From: RGIG2041 sp045546315
Lineage (GTDB): Bacteria > Bacillota > Clostridia > UBA1381 > UMGS1253
Direction of reading: 5' to 3'
DNA: 64,000 nucleotides
Assembly: GCA_045546315.1 (NCBI GenBank)
Contig: JAZQCN010000036.1
Coordinates: 1-64,000 of the forward strand
Shown here: positions 8,514 to 15,881 of the stretch, one piece after another
Numbering within the stretch: the stretch's first letter is position 1
How the letters are laid out: each line of letters begins with the position of its first letter
Position numbers and translations under genes: made by a program
The notes under the pieces: model-generated
What the model was told of the DNA's origin: nothing
Seen by the model: only the letters and a program-made list of their open reading frames with translations
Database searches by the model: none

Positions 8514-9008
8514 ATGATGCGAATCGGACACGGATATGATGTACACCGCTTAACCGAGGGCAGAGACCTCATCTTAGGCGGCGTGAAAATTCCGTATGAA
8601 AAAGGACTTTTAGGACACTCGGATGCCGATGTATGTGTACACGCGCTGATGGATGCCATCTTAGGCGCAGCCGCGCTCGGCGATATCGGGCAGCATTTTC
8701 CGGACACAGACGAGCGCTACAAGGGCGCAGACAGCTTAGAGCTTTTGCGCGAGGTATGCGAGCTGATTGAAGACATCGGCTACACGCTCGGCAATGCAGA
8801 TATTACCATCATCGCCCAGCGCCCGAAGCTCGCACCGTATATTGACCAGATGCGCGAAAACATCGCCGACATCTGCGGTGTAGATATGCACGATATCAAT
8901 GTAAAAGCCACAACCACCGAGCACCTCGGCTTTGAAGGTAGCGGTGAGGGCATCAGCACCCACGCGGTCGCGCTTTTAATTCGCGCAGAACTGCCGATGG
9001 AGGATTAA
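8514..9008 (+). CDS. ispF: 2-C-methyl-D-erythritol 2,4-cyclodiphosphate synthase
   Basis: IspF cyclises the CDP-methylerythritol phosphate product of the pathway. The 164-residue protein has the metal-binding start RIGHGYDVHRL, the LGHSDADVCVHALMDA block, and the C-terminal KATTTEHLGFEGSGEGI, all typical of the trimeric enzyme. Two ATG codons stand in tandem at the start; GGAG lies 9 bases before the first. A strong hairpin terminator follows directly. Confidence 0.97.
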   Translation: MMRIGHGYDVHRLTEGRDLILGGVKIPYEKGLLGHSDADVCVHALMDAILGAAALGDIGQHFPDTDERYKGADSLELLREVCELIEDIGYTLGNADITIIAQRPKLAPYIDQMRENIADICGVDMHDINVKATTTEHLGFEGSGEGISTHAVALLIRAELPMED

Positions 9009-9049
9009 AAGGGAGGTAAAGAAACTCAGTTTCTTTACCTCCCTTTTTC
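9009..9049. terminator. Bidirectional terminator between ispF and the MgtC gene
   Basis: A perfect 15-bp stem (9011-9025 with 9029-9043) has a 3-base loop and A and T tracts on both sides. It can stop the convergent transcripts of ispF and of the MgtC-family gene. Confidence 0.9.
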
Positions 9050-9064
9050 TTTACAATATGTAGC

Positions 9065-9742
9065 TTAACCGATTCGGATGGCAGATACGCCCTCACAGCC
9101 GCTCAGGGCAATCATAATCTCACCGATTTCCTTATTAAGCGGCAAGCCGATGTTCATGCGCAGCGAAAGCGCATTGTCATCATCCGTAGCCGTTTTCAAT
9201 TGCTTTACGGAAACCTGCATCTCCGTGAGCAAGGTTAAAACAGCCTTCATTGTGTCCTTATCCTCCAATGTGCATTTAACAACATACTGGTTGCCGTGCA
9301 AATGCAGCTTGCTCGAAACGCTGCGCAGCGCAATCATCGCAAACAGCATCAAAACCACAACCACACCTGCAACGATGTAGCAGCCGATACCGATAGCAAT
9401 ACCGATACAAGCCGTCGTCCAGATACCGGCAGCCGTGGTGATACCACGGATACGGTTACCGTCGATTAAAATACTGCCGGCACCCAAGAAACCAATACCG
9501 CTGATAATCTGCGCCCCCATACGCACAATTTCCGTAGGCACATTGTAGCTCACAACCACCAGCTCACTGACAACCATAATCGTTGCCGCACCGAGACACA
9601 CAATAATGTGTGTTCTGAGACCGGCATCGTGGTTCGTTCCGGCTCTTTCCCAACCAATCAATCCGCCGAGCAGCACCGCCGCCGCCAGTCGGATACAGAT
9701 TTCGCCGAACATACCGAGTTCAGCAATTAACATAGTGTTCAA
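9065..9742 (-). CDS. MgtC/SapB family membrane protein
   Basis: The 225-residue protein has the hydrophobic N-terminal domain of MgtC/SapB proteins, with ICIRLAAAVLLGGLIGWER, then GLRTHIIVCLGAATIM, and the glycine-rich GAQIISGIGFLGAGSIL followed by TTAAGIWTTACIGIAIGIG. After about residue 140 comes a soluble domain resembling the ACT-like C-terminal domain of MgtC. The family is linked to magnesium limitation and F-type ATPase control in pathogens, but its role in commensal Clostridia is unknown. TTG at 9742 is the better start, since AAAGGAG lies 8 bases before it and 17 before the next ATG. Confidence 0.9.
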   Translation of the reverse strand: MNTMLIAELGMFGEICIRLAAAVLLGGLIGWERAGTNHDAGLRTHIIVCLGAATIMVVSELVVVSYNVPTEIVRMGAQIISGIGFLGAGSILIDGNRIRGITTAAGIWTTACIGIAIGIGCYIVAGVVVVLMLFAMIALRSVSSKLHLHGNQYVVKCTLEDKDTMKAVLTLLTEMQVSVKQLKTATDDDNALSLRMNIGLPLNKEIGEIMIALSGCEGVSAIRIG

Positions 9743-9784
9743 TTCATTCGCTCCTTTTAAATAATATTTAATTTATCACTTATT

Positions 9785-9813
9785 ATTATACTATGGATAT
9801 TCATCTTTTTCAA
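9785..9813 (-). promoter_or_regulatory. Promoter of the MgtC-family gene
   Basis: On the minus strand TTGAAA (9813-9808) stands 17 bases from a perfect TATAAT (9790-9785). Confidence 0.65.
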
Positions 9814-9829
9814 TGCCCGGTTATCGCTT

Positions 9830-10006
9830 TTATTTTTCCAAAAGCAATTCCTTAATTTCCTCTATGCGTCGCATGGCTTCAGCATAGCCGAAATGATAGA
9901 TACGGTCGATTTTCTCCAAGTCTCTTTCGAGCGAATCAATCTGAACTTCTGCGCTCGGTCGCAAAAGCACCGCGCGACCCTCGCGCTCCAGCACAAGCGC
10001 AGGCAT
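9830..10006 (-). pseudogene. C-terminal remnant of a patatin-like phospholipase
   Basis: A 58-codon frame starts at an ATG whose A overlaps the TAA stop of ddh (TAATG), so it could be translated by reinitiation. The product contains AVLLRPSAEVQIDSLERD followed by LEKIDRIYHFGYAEAMRR and ends in EEIKELLLEK. This matches my memory of the extreme C-terminus of bacterial patatin-like phospholipases (RPS...V..LE.D...I...Y..G). The catalytic GxSxG part is absent. I read it as the tail left after deletion of the rest. Alternatively it is a functional micro-protein coupled to ddh. Confidence 0.5.
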
Positions 10007-10992
10007 TATAAAAGTGCCTTTCTCAGCTCAGCACCGCTCTTTGGCGAAAGATACGCCGGTGCAATATCAAATACGGTCTTACAGCCGGTTGCACCTTCAG
10101 CACCGAGACGATATGCCGCGCGTGCATAGGCTACGATGACCGAAGCTGTAAATTCCGGATTCGAATCCAGCTTCAAGCTGTACTCAATCACATGGTTGTG
10201 CTCTAAATCCGCGCCGGTCTTGCCCGTGCGAATTACGAAGCCACCGTGCGGAATACCGCTGTGGTCGCGCGCAAGCTCTTCCTTAGAGATAAAATGCACG
10301 GTTGTATCGTAGTCTGCAAAGTAGTTCGGCATCGTTTTGATTTCATTTTCGATTCTCGCCTTATCTGCGCCGTCCTCTGCCACAACAAAGCACTCGCGCA
10401 GGTGCTTTTCTCTGGTTGAAAGCTCCGGATTTGCGCCGCTGCGCACCGCCTCAAGTGCCGCTTCTACCGGAATTGTATACTGCTTTGCATCCAACACACC
10501 TTCAATACGGCGAATCGCATCGGAGTGCCCCTGGCTGACGCCCTTGCCCCAGAAGGTGTAGTCGCTGCCGTCCGGCAGCACAGCTCCCGCATACAAGCGG
10601 TTTAAAGAAAACATACCCGGGTCCCAACCGACGGAAATAACACCGACCTTACCCGATGCCTTACAAGCCGTATCCACCGCAGCAAAATGCTCCGGAATCT
10701 TCGCGTGTGTGTCAAAGCTGTCCACCACATGGAAAAGCTTTGCAAGCGCCGGTGTTTGTACCGGCAAATCCGTAGCAGAGCCGCCGCAAAGAATCATAAC
10801 ATCAATTTTGCCCTGCATACTCTCTGCCGCATCCGCGTGCAGCACCTGCACGCCCGGCGTCAGGATTTTTACCGTTTCCGGCGGGCGGCGCGTAAACACT
10901 GCCACCAGCTCCATATCCGGGTTTTGGCGAATAGCACATTCTACGCCGCGCCCGAGGTTACCGTAACCGAAAATACCAATTCTGATTGCCAT
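10006..10992 (-). CDS. ddh: Meso-diaminopimelate dehydrogenase
   Basis: Ddh makes meso-diaminopimelate in one NADPH-dependent step from tetrahydrodipicolinate, ammonia and NADPH, feeding peptidoglycan and lysine. The protein (328 residues from 10992) opens with a Rossmann motif RIGIFGYGNLGRGVE. It contains the conserved VVDSFDTHAKIPEHF, VISVGWDPGMFSLNR, WGKGVSQGHSDAIRRI and, near the end, a dimer-domain block LKLDSNPEFTASVIVAYARAA. ATG at 10992 is preferred over ATG at 10998: the AAAGGAGAGG site is 9 bases from the former and 3 from the latter. It is downstream of rqcH by 14 bases. Confidence 0.95.
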   Translation of the reverse strand: MAIRIGIFGYGNLGRGVECAIRQNPDMELVAVFTRRPPETVKILTPGVQVLHADAAESMQGKIDVMILCGGSATDLPVQTPALAKLFHVVDSFDTHAKIPEHFAAVDTACKASGKVGVISVGWDPGMFSLNRLYAGAVLPDGSDYTFWGKGVSQGHSDAIRRIEGVLDAKQYTIPVEAALEAVRSGANPELSTREKHLRECFVVAEDGADKARIENEIKTMPNYFADYDTTVHFISKEELARDHSGIPHGGFVIRTGKTGADLEHNHVIEYSLKLDSNPEFTASVIVAYARAAYRLGAEGATGCKTVFDIAPAYLSPKSGAELRKALL

Positions 10993-11006
10993 ATACATCC
11001 TCTCCT

Positions 11007-12773
11007 TTACTTTTTTAAGCCTTCTGTCAATTCTGCATCCGGTGTGACATACACCGTGTTATAAACATCGTAAATCACCATGCCCGGTTTTGCGCCGGAC
11101 GGTTTTTTTACATTTTTAATCTGCGTGTAATCCACAGGCACCTGCGCCGAGTTTTTCGCGCTCGAATAGGTCGCGGCAATAATCGCCGCCTCGCGAAGCG
11201 TGCGCTCCGGCACATCTTTATCAAGACCTAACTTGATAATCGTATGCGAGCCGGGGAAGTTTTTCGTATGAAACCACAAATCCGAATTGTTTGCAAAGCG
11301 CAGTGTCAGATAATCGTTTTGCACATTGTTTTTTCCGCAGTAAATATCAAAGCCGTCGCTGCTGATAAAGTGCAGCGGGTCAGACATTTTCTGCATTTCC
11401 GCCTTGCCCTTCTTCTTTTGCACACGCAAAATGTAGCCGTTTGCTGCAAGCTCCGCGCGGATTTCATTCAGCTCCGCCTCGTTGGTCGCAATGTGGCAGC
11501 TTTGCTCCACACTTTCTAAATACGCCAGCTCCTCGCGCGCAAGCTTCAGCTGCTTATCCGCTTCAATCAGCGCGGTTTTTGCCTTGTTGTATTTTTTATA
11601 GTAGCGCTGCGCATTTTTTTGCGGCGTTATCGACGCGTCTAACGGAATAATAACCTCCGGCATACCTTCTTCGTAATAATTCAGCACACGGGCTTGCTTG
11701 TCGCCGTTTTGAATCTGATACAAATTCGCCGTAATCAAATCGCCGTATAGCTTATATTTATCCATATTCTGCGCATCGGCAACCGTTTTTTCCAGAAGCA
11801 TAATTTTCTTTGCACAGCGGCTGATATTGTTGGTGATAATTTTTAAAATTGCGGCGCTTTTCTGCTTTTGCCGCTCGGCACTGTCGCGTATATAGTAATA
11901 CCCGTCAATCACTACGCTCATCGAGTCAAAATATTCCGCCTGCGCGGCACTGCCGTATTGCTTAATCGGCAACGCGCAAAACTCAATCGGTCTTTTTGCC
12001 GTATCAAAAATCAGACACGGTGAAAAATCACCTTCGCGCACCTGCGCAAACACATCACTTAACCGGTTGCAAAGTCTTACCTTCAGTACCTCGGTTAAAT
12101 CGCCCGTCTTAAAATCCGTGCAATCAAACACATTGTAGCAAAGCTCGCGTGCCACAAGCGGGCTGATGCCCTCAAATGCATTTAAAATCAGCTTATCGAC
12201 CGTCTTTTCTTCGCTTTCGGCAATTGCCTCCATAATCTCCGCTTCCGATACAGTAAGCGGATTGCGCTTTTCCTGCGGCGGCGGCCCTGCATAACGCATA
12301 CCCGGCAAAATCTGGCGCACGGCGCTGACGGTGAAGTCAATATGCTTAATTGCATCTAAAATTTTTGCATCATCATCCGTTAATATAATATTGGAATGGC
12401 GGCCCATAATTTCAATAATCAAATGCTTTACGGTTAAATCACCGAGCTCGGTATACGATTCAATCTGAAAATCAATCGCACGCTCAAACCCCTGCTGCAC
12501 CACCGCAATCACGCGACCGCCGGAAAGGTGCTTGCGAAGCAGCATACAAAACATCGGCGCACTTTTCGGGTTTTCCTTTGTATGCACCGTAAAATGTGCA
12601 CGCGGATTTGCCGAGCTTGCCGACAACAGCAGTCTTAAGTTTTCTGTTTTCGTACGCAATACAAGCGCCAGCTCATCGCGCTCCGGCTGATAAACCTGGT
12701 TTACCCTCGCCTCCGTCAGCTTTTCGGAAAACTCCTTGCAGGCTGCACGAACTGCAATCGCATCAAATGCCAT
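11007..12773 (-). CDS. rqcH: RqcH/NFACT family ribosome quality-control protein
   Basis: RqcH binds stalled 50S subunits carrying peptidyl-tRNA and recruits alanyl-tRNA to add C-terminal Ala tails; older annotations call it a fibronectin-binding protein. The 588 residues show the NFACT-N domain at the start (FDAIAVRAACKEF, then VNQVYQPERDELAL), a long coiled-coil middle (around residues 330-430, rich in K, E and A), and the NFACT-R domain with the signature SDLWFHTKNFPGSHTIIK near residue 510. The ATG at 12773 has GGGAGG upstream at 8 bases; a GTG at 12782 overlaps the site. Confidence 0.93.
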   Translation of the reverse strand: MAFDAIAVRAACKEFSEKLTEARVNQVYQPERDELALVLRTKTENLRLLLSASSANPRAHFTVHTKENPKSAPMFCMLLRKHLSGGRVIAVVQQGFERAIDFQIESYTELGDLTVKHLIIEIMGRHSNIILTDDDAKILDAIKHIDFTVSAVRQILPGMRYAGPPPQEKRNPLTVSEAEIMEAIAESEEKTVDKLILNAFEGISPLVARELCYNVFDCTDFKTGDLTEVLKVRLCNRLSDVFAQVREGDFSPCLIFDTAKRPIEFCALPIKQYGSAAQAEYFDSMSVVIDGYYYIRDSAERQKQKSAAILKIITNNISRCAKKIMLLEKTVADAQNMDKYKLYGDLITANLYQIQNGDKQARVLNYYEEGMPEVIIPLDASITPQKNAQRYYKKYNKAKTALIEADKQLKLAREELAYLESVEQSCHIATNEAELNEIRAELAANGYILRVQKKKGKAEMQKMSDPLHFISSDGFDIYCGKNNVQNDYLTLRFANNSDLWFHTKNFPGSHTIIKLGLDKDVPERTLREAAIIAATYSSAKNSAQVPVDYTQIKNVKKPSGAKPGMVIYDVYNTVYVTPDAELTEGLKK

Positions 12774-12880
12774 ATATGCCACCTCCCGTCCTGCAACAGA
12801 TAAATAAAATAAATTATACTGCGTTTTCCTTTAATTGTCAAGAAAAACGAAAACAGATACCCGGCAAAAGTCGCTTTGAA

Positions 12881-12917
12881 AAAGAGGGAAAATATCCTGC
12901 AGATATTTTCCCTCTTT
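12881..12917. terminator. Terminator downstream of the CE7 esterase gene
   Basis: A 16-bp perfect stem (12881-12896 with 12902-12917) with a 5-base loop lies about 50 bases after the esterase stop on the minus strand and is followed there by T-rich sequence. Confidence 0.8.
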
Positions 12918-12966
12918 CATTTTATATTATTTGCTTTTGCTCTCCGGACTATTTTTACCGCCCGTT

Positions 12967-13932
12967 TTAATCTTGAAGCATCATCATACATTCCGCATCG
13001 CGGCGCCCCTTGATAGCTTCATGACCGTAATCCGGATAAATCACCATATCCTTCTCGCAAATCATACGGTTGTATGCCGCAAACTGCGTCGACGGTGGGC
13101 AAACATTGTCCATCAGCCCTGTAAACACAGTGGTCTTTGCCTTAATTCTCGGTGCAAGGTTGGCAATATCAATATAGCCTAAGCGCATGAAAATTTCATC
13201 CTCGCGCGCATGCGTCGGGTCGCAATGGCGGAAATAGGTGCGAAGCTCCTCATAGGCGCGCACATCCAAATCCATATCCCATACGCGCTTGTAGTCGCAA
13301 AGGAATGGGTAGGTTGCGTAGGCACGCTTTAAATTCGGATACAGCGCCGCACACGCAAGCGTGAGCGCGCCGCCCTGACTGCCGCCCTGCGCCGTGATGT
13401 GGTTTTCATCTACATACTCCGTCTCTGCTGCCACTCTCGCAAGCTGTACCGTATCTAAAAATACATCGCGATACATCAGCTTCTGCGGATCGTCGTTTTC
13501 AACGCCGCGGATAAACTGACCGTGGTAGGTACCGCCGCCGTAGCCGCCGACATCTTCACTCTCGCCGCCGCCCTGACCGCGCACATCCATTGCAAACACG
13601 GCATAGCCCATTGCGGCGTGGCTGATATGACTTTCAAAATCCCCCGAATCACCGGAATAACCGTGGAAATGCAGCATACCCTTTAGCTTGCCCTCAAAAT
13701 TTTCCGGAACGATGTGCTTTGCGTGAATACGCGCACCGTTGACACTGGTGAAATATACATCGTAGCAGTTAAAATTCTTAATCTTTACCTTCGCCGGAAA
13801 AAAATCCGCCTCCGGCTCAATCATCGAAAGCTCATAGAGTGCCTTGTCCCAGTATGCATCAAAATCTGCCGGCTTCGGGCTCGAGCCCATATAGGTTTTA
13901 AGCTCGTGCAGCGGCTTATCAATCATCGGCAT
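12967..13932 (-). CDS. Acetyl xylan esterase / cephalosporin-C deacetylase (CE7 family)
   Basis: This 321-residue alpha/beta hydrolase removes acetyl groups from acetylated xylo-oligosaccharides, and often from cephalosporin C, inside the cell. It shows the CE7 hallmarks: HFHGYSGDSGDF near residue 90, DVRGQGGGESED, the nucleophile elbow GGSQGGAL, and the Asp and His positions around TGLMDNVCPP and YGHEAIKG. No signal peptide is present. The ATG at 13932 is chosen because AAGGAG is 9 bases before it; the ATG at 13941 touches the site. It stands alone between two terminators. Confidence 0.9.
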   Translation of the reverse strand: MPMIDKPLHELKTYMGSSPKPADFDAYWDKALYELSMIEPEADFFPAKVKIKNFNCYDVYFTSVNGARIHAKHIVPENFEGKLKGMLHFHGYSGDSGDFESHISHAAMGYAVFAMDVRGQGGGESEDVGGYGGGTYHGQFIRGVENDDPQKLMYRDVFLDTVQLARVAAETEYVDENHITAQGGSQGGALTLACAALYPNLKRAYATYPFLCDYKRVWDMDLDVRAYEELRTYFRHCDPTHAREDEIFMRLGYIDIANLAPRIKAKTTVFTGLMDNVCPPSTQFAAYNRMICEKDMVIYPDYGHEAIKGRRDAECMMMLQD

Positions 13933-14099
13933 AACAAACATCTCCTTGTTTTATTTGAATTTACGGAAATTATACCGCTGTTTTTGCGGGTTGTCAATAT
14001 CATTTCAACAGTATTCCCCATGCCTTTTTCAAAATAAATTCAAAAAACGACTGGCTTAGATGCCATATAAAAATAAGCTTTGCATAAGCAAAGCCACCT

Positions 14100-14190
14100 T
14101 GACTTCTTCCCTATTCACTATTACTTGTTACTTTCCAAAAATCGACAAGCATTTTTAGGGAATAGTGAAGAGTGAATAGGTAATAAGTAA
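14100..14190. repeat. Imperfect inverted repeat rich in TATTCACTATTAC
   Basis: TTCCCTATTCACTATTACTT (from 14107) is partly mirrored by AGGGAATAGTGAAGAGTGAA (from 14157) and then GGTAATAAGTAA. The unit looks like a short MITE-type intergenic repeat; the sequence pattern is common in clostridial genomes. ATCGACAAG occurs three times around it. Confidence 0.45.
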
Positions 14191-14222
14191 AATCGACAAG
14201 ATTCTGTTGAACCTTGTCGATT
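14191..14222 (-). terminator. Terminator of the tRNA operon
   Basis: AATCGACAAG (14191-14200) pairs with CTTGTCGATT (14213-14222), just 3' of tRNA-Cys on the minus strand. The T tract is short. Confidence 0.6.
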
Positions 14223-14224
14223 TC

Positions 14225-14299
14225 TGGAGGTACCACCCGGATTTGAACCGGGGAATAAAGGTGTTGCAGACCTTTGCCTTACCACTTGGCCATGGTACC
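14225..14299 (-). tRNA. tRNA-Cys (GCA)
   Basis: A 75-base gene with 7-bp acceptor stem (GGTACCA with TGGTACC), anticodon GCA at 14267-14265 (read on the minus strand), T loop TTCAAAT, discriminator U73 as expected for Cys, and an encoded CCA end. Confidence 0.96.
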
Positions 14300-14366
14300 G
14301 GATATTTAATTTTTTAATACAAAAGGTGCAATCACGATTGTGTGCACCTTCTGTAGTAAAAATTGA

Positions 14367-14438
14367 AGCGGAAGACGAGATTCGAACTCGCGACGTTCAC
14401 CTTGACAAGGTGTCGCTCTACCACTGAGCCACTCCCGC
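14367..14438 (-). tRNA. Aberrant tRNA: Gly-like body with Asp anticodon GTC
   Basis: The cloverleaf folds (acceptor GCGGGAG with CTTCCGC; T stem GCGAG with CTCGT). The anticodon loop reads TTGTCAA, so the anticodon is GTC (Asp). Everything else looks like tRNA-Gly(GCC): the acceptor stem sequence, the CACCTTG and AAGGTG arms, and discriminator U73, whereas tRNA-Asp carries G73. The three bases after the discriminator are TCA rather than CCA, and position 27-43 is an A-A mismatch. A normal tRNA-Asp lies two genes away. The likely reading is a tRNA-Gly gene that has mutated at C35 and C74 and is decaying; a deliberate mistranslating tRNA cannot be excluded. Confidence 0.85.
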
Positions 14439-14443
14439 AGATA

Positions 14444-14519
14444 TGGTGCCTCCGGACGGAATCGAACCATCGACACAGGGATTTTCAGTCCCTTGCTCTA
14501 CCGACTGAGCTACAGAGGC
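14444..14519 (-). tRNA. tRNA-Phe (GAA)
   Basis: A 76-base gene with acceptor GCCTCTG paired to CGGAGGC, anticodon loop CTGAAAA giving GAA, T loop TTCGATT, discriminator A and encoded CCA. Confidence 0.96.
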
Positions 14520-14569
14520 GTCTGGTGTGACGCATTTACCCCACAGCTTCCTTCTGTAGAAAAAGGAAT

Positions 14570-14646
14570 TGGCGGCCCGGAAGGGGCTCGAACCCTCGAC
14601 CTCCAGCGTGACAGGCTGGCGTTCTAACCAACTGAACTACCGGGCC
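14570..14646 (-). tRNA. tRNA-Asp (GTC), canonical
   Basis: A 77-base gene with acceptor GGCCCGG and CCGGGCC, anticodon loop CTGTCAC giving GTC, T loop TTCGAGC, discriminator G73 (the AspRS identity base) and encoded CCA. It closely resembles the known Bacillus tRNA-Asp body and is the genuine Asp tRNA of the cluster. Confidence 0.96.
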
Positions 14647-14652
14647 AAATTA

Positions 14653-14728
14653 TGGTGGGAGTTACAGGGCTCGAACCTGTGACCCTCTGCTTGTAAGGCA
14701 GATGCTCTCCCAGCTGAGCTAAACTCCC
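14653..14728 (-). tRNA. tRNA-Val (TAC)
   Basis: A 76-base gene with acceptor GGGAGTT and AACTCCC, anticodon loop CTTACAA giving TAC, T loop TTCGAGC, discriminator A and encoded CCA. It is the first gene of the tRNA operon. Confidence 0.96.
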
Positions 14729-14758
14729 GCACCAGTCGCTTCGCAAGCGACGAATGTT

Positions 14759-14787
14759 ATTATACAAGATGTTTTTGCACTTGTCAA
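14759..14787 (-). promoter_or_regulatory. Promoter of the tRNA operon
   Basis: On the minus strand a perfect TTGACA (14787-14782) stands 17 bases from a perfect TATAAT (14764-14759), about 30 bases before tRNA-Val. It fits a strong stable-RNA promoter. Confidence 0.85.
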
Positions 14788-14815
14788 TACTTTTTTTATA
14801 AAAATTTATAATTTT

Positions 14816-15703
14816 TTATTTTTTTGTCAATCTCGAATACAGCGCTTCCAAATCCTCGCGGCTGAAGTTATAAACATTATCGCAGAACTGACAGGTCACC
14901 TCTGCCTGCCCCTGCTCGTCGATTAAAGCGCGCAGCTCCTCTGCGCCCATGCCCAAAAGCGCACTCGAAACGCGCTCGCGCGTACAGTCACACACATAGG
15001 CCGGCTTCGTCTCGTTCTGATACATAAACATATCAATGCCTTCCGTCACCGTTAGCAAAATATCCTCCGGGCTCATACCCTCCGAAAGCATCGTAGTCAT
15101 CGGCGGCAGCTTTTTAATATTTTCCTCCAGCAAAACCGCATCGGCATCCGTTGCATCCGGCATCAGCTGCAAAATAAAGCCGCCCGCATTGATCACCGAG
15201 CCGTCGGTATCTACCAGCACGCCGAGTGCGCAGGCGCTCGGCACCTGCTCGGAGGTCGCAAAATAAGCTGTAATATCCTCTGCGATTTCACCGCTCACCA
15301 GCTCCAGCTGTGCGGAATACGGCTCCTTCATACCCAAATCGCATACAACCGAGAGCGTGCCCTGACCGACAGCACCGCCAACATTTAATTTGCCGGGCGC
15401 CTTGCTCGGCAGCTGCACCGTCGGGTTTTCCGCATAGCCCTTCACGCGCCCTGCAGAATCTGCAGTTACAATCAGCTTGCCCAAAGGACCGTCGCCCGCA
15501 ACGCGCAGCGTCAGCCTGTCGTTTTCGCCCTTCATCATATCGCCCATCATTGCGCCGGCGGTTAAAAGCCTGCCCAGCGCCGCAGTTGCAATCGGGTATG
15601 TTTTATGAATTTCCTGTGCGCGGCGCACCAGCTCGGTCGTTTCCGCAACGAAAATACGGATGCCGCCCGTAGCGCTGATGCCGCGAAGTATTGTGTCTGC
15701 CAT
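14816..15703 (-). CDS. hslO: Redox-regulated chaperone Hsp33
   Basis: Hsp33 is a cytoplasmic holdase switched on by oxidation and unfolding. The 295-residue protein has the Hsp33 N-terminal fold (RGISATGGIRIFVAETTEL, then GRLLTAGAMMGDMMKGE) and the C-terminal zinc centre with CDC about residue 238 and CQFC about residue 271, the redox cysteines. It starts at ATG 15703 with AAGGAAG upstream. It is monocistronic, with its stop codon inside an AT-rich gap next to the tRNA promoter. Confidence 0.95.
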   Translation of the reverse strand: MADTILRGISATGGIRIFVAETTELVRRAQEIHKTYPIATAALGRLLTAGAMMGDMMKGENDRLTLRVAGDGPLGKLIVTADSAGRVKGYAENPTVQLPSKAPGKLNVGGAVGQGTLSVVCDLGMKEPYSAQLELVSGEIAEDITAYFATSEQVPSACALGVLVDTDGSVINAGGFILQLMPDATDADAVLLEENIKKLPPMTTMLSEGMSPEDILLTVTEGIDMFMYQNETKPAYVCDCTRERVSSALLGMGAEELRALIDEQGQAEVTCQFCDNVYNFSREDLEALYSRLTKK

Positions 15704-15821
15704 ATCTATAACGCTTCCTTTACAGTTTATCCGAAATTTGCTTTAAATATGCCGCAAATCTATCTTTATGCATCTAATTCTATCAACATTTTTCCGGTTT
15801 GTAAACATTTTTCGAAAATAT

Positions 15822-15850
15822 TTGTAATAAACACGCTTTTGTGGTACAAT
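15822..15850 (+). promoter_or_regulatory. Promoter of the M18 aminopeptidase gene
   Basis: TTGTAA (15822-15827), 17-base spacer, TACAAT (15845-15850). It lies about 30 bases before the start codon. Confidence 0.6.
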
Positions 15851-15881
15851 ACATTTAAATTAGAAAGGCAGGGTGAAAACT

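Noticed and set aside
7434..8546. Minus-strand frame of 370 codons across ispD
   Set aside because: It is antisense to ispD and the glycosyltransferase, is cysteine-rich and shows no motif.
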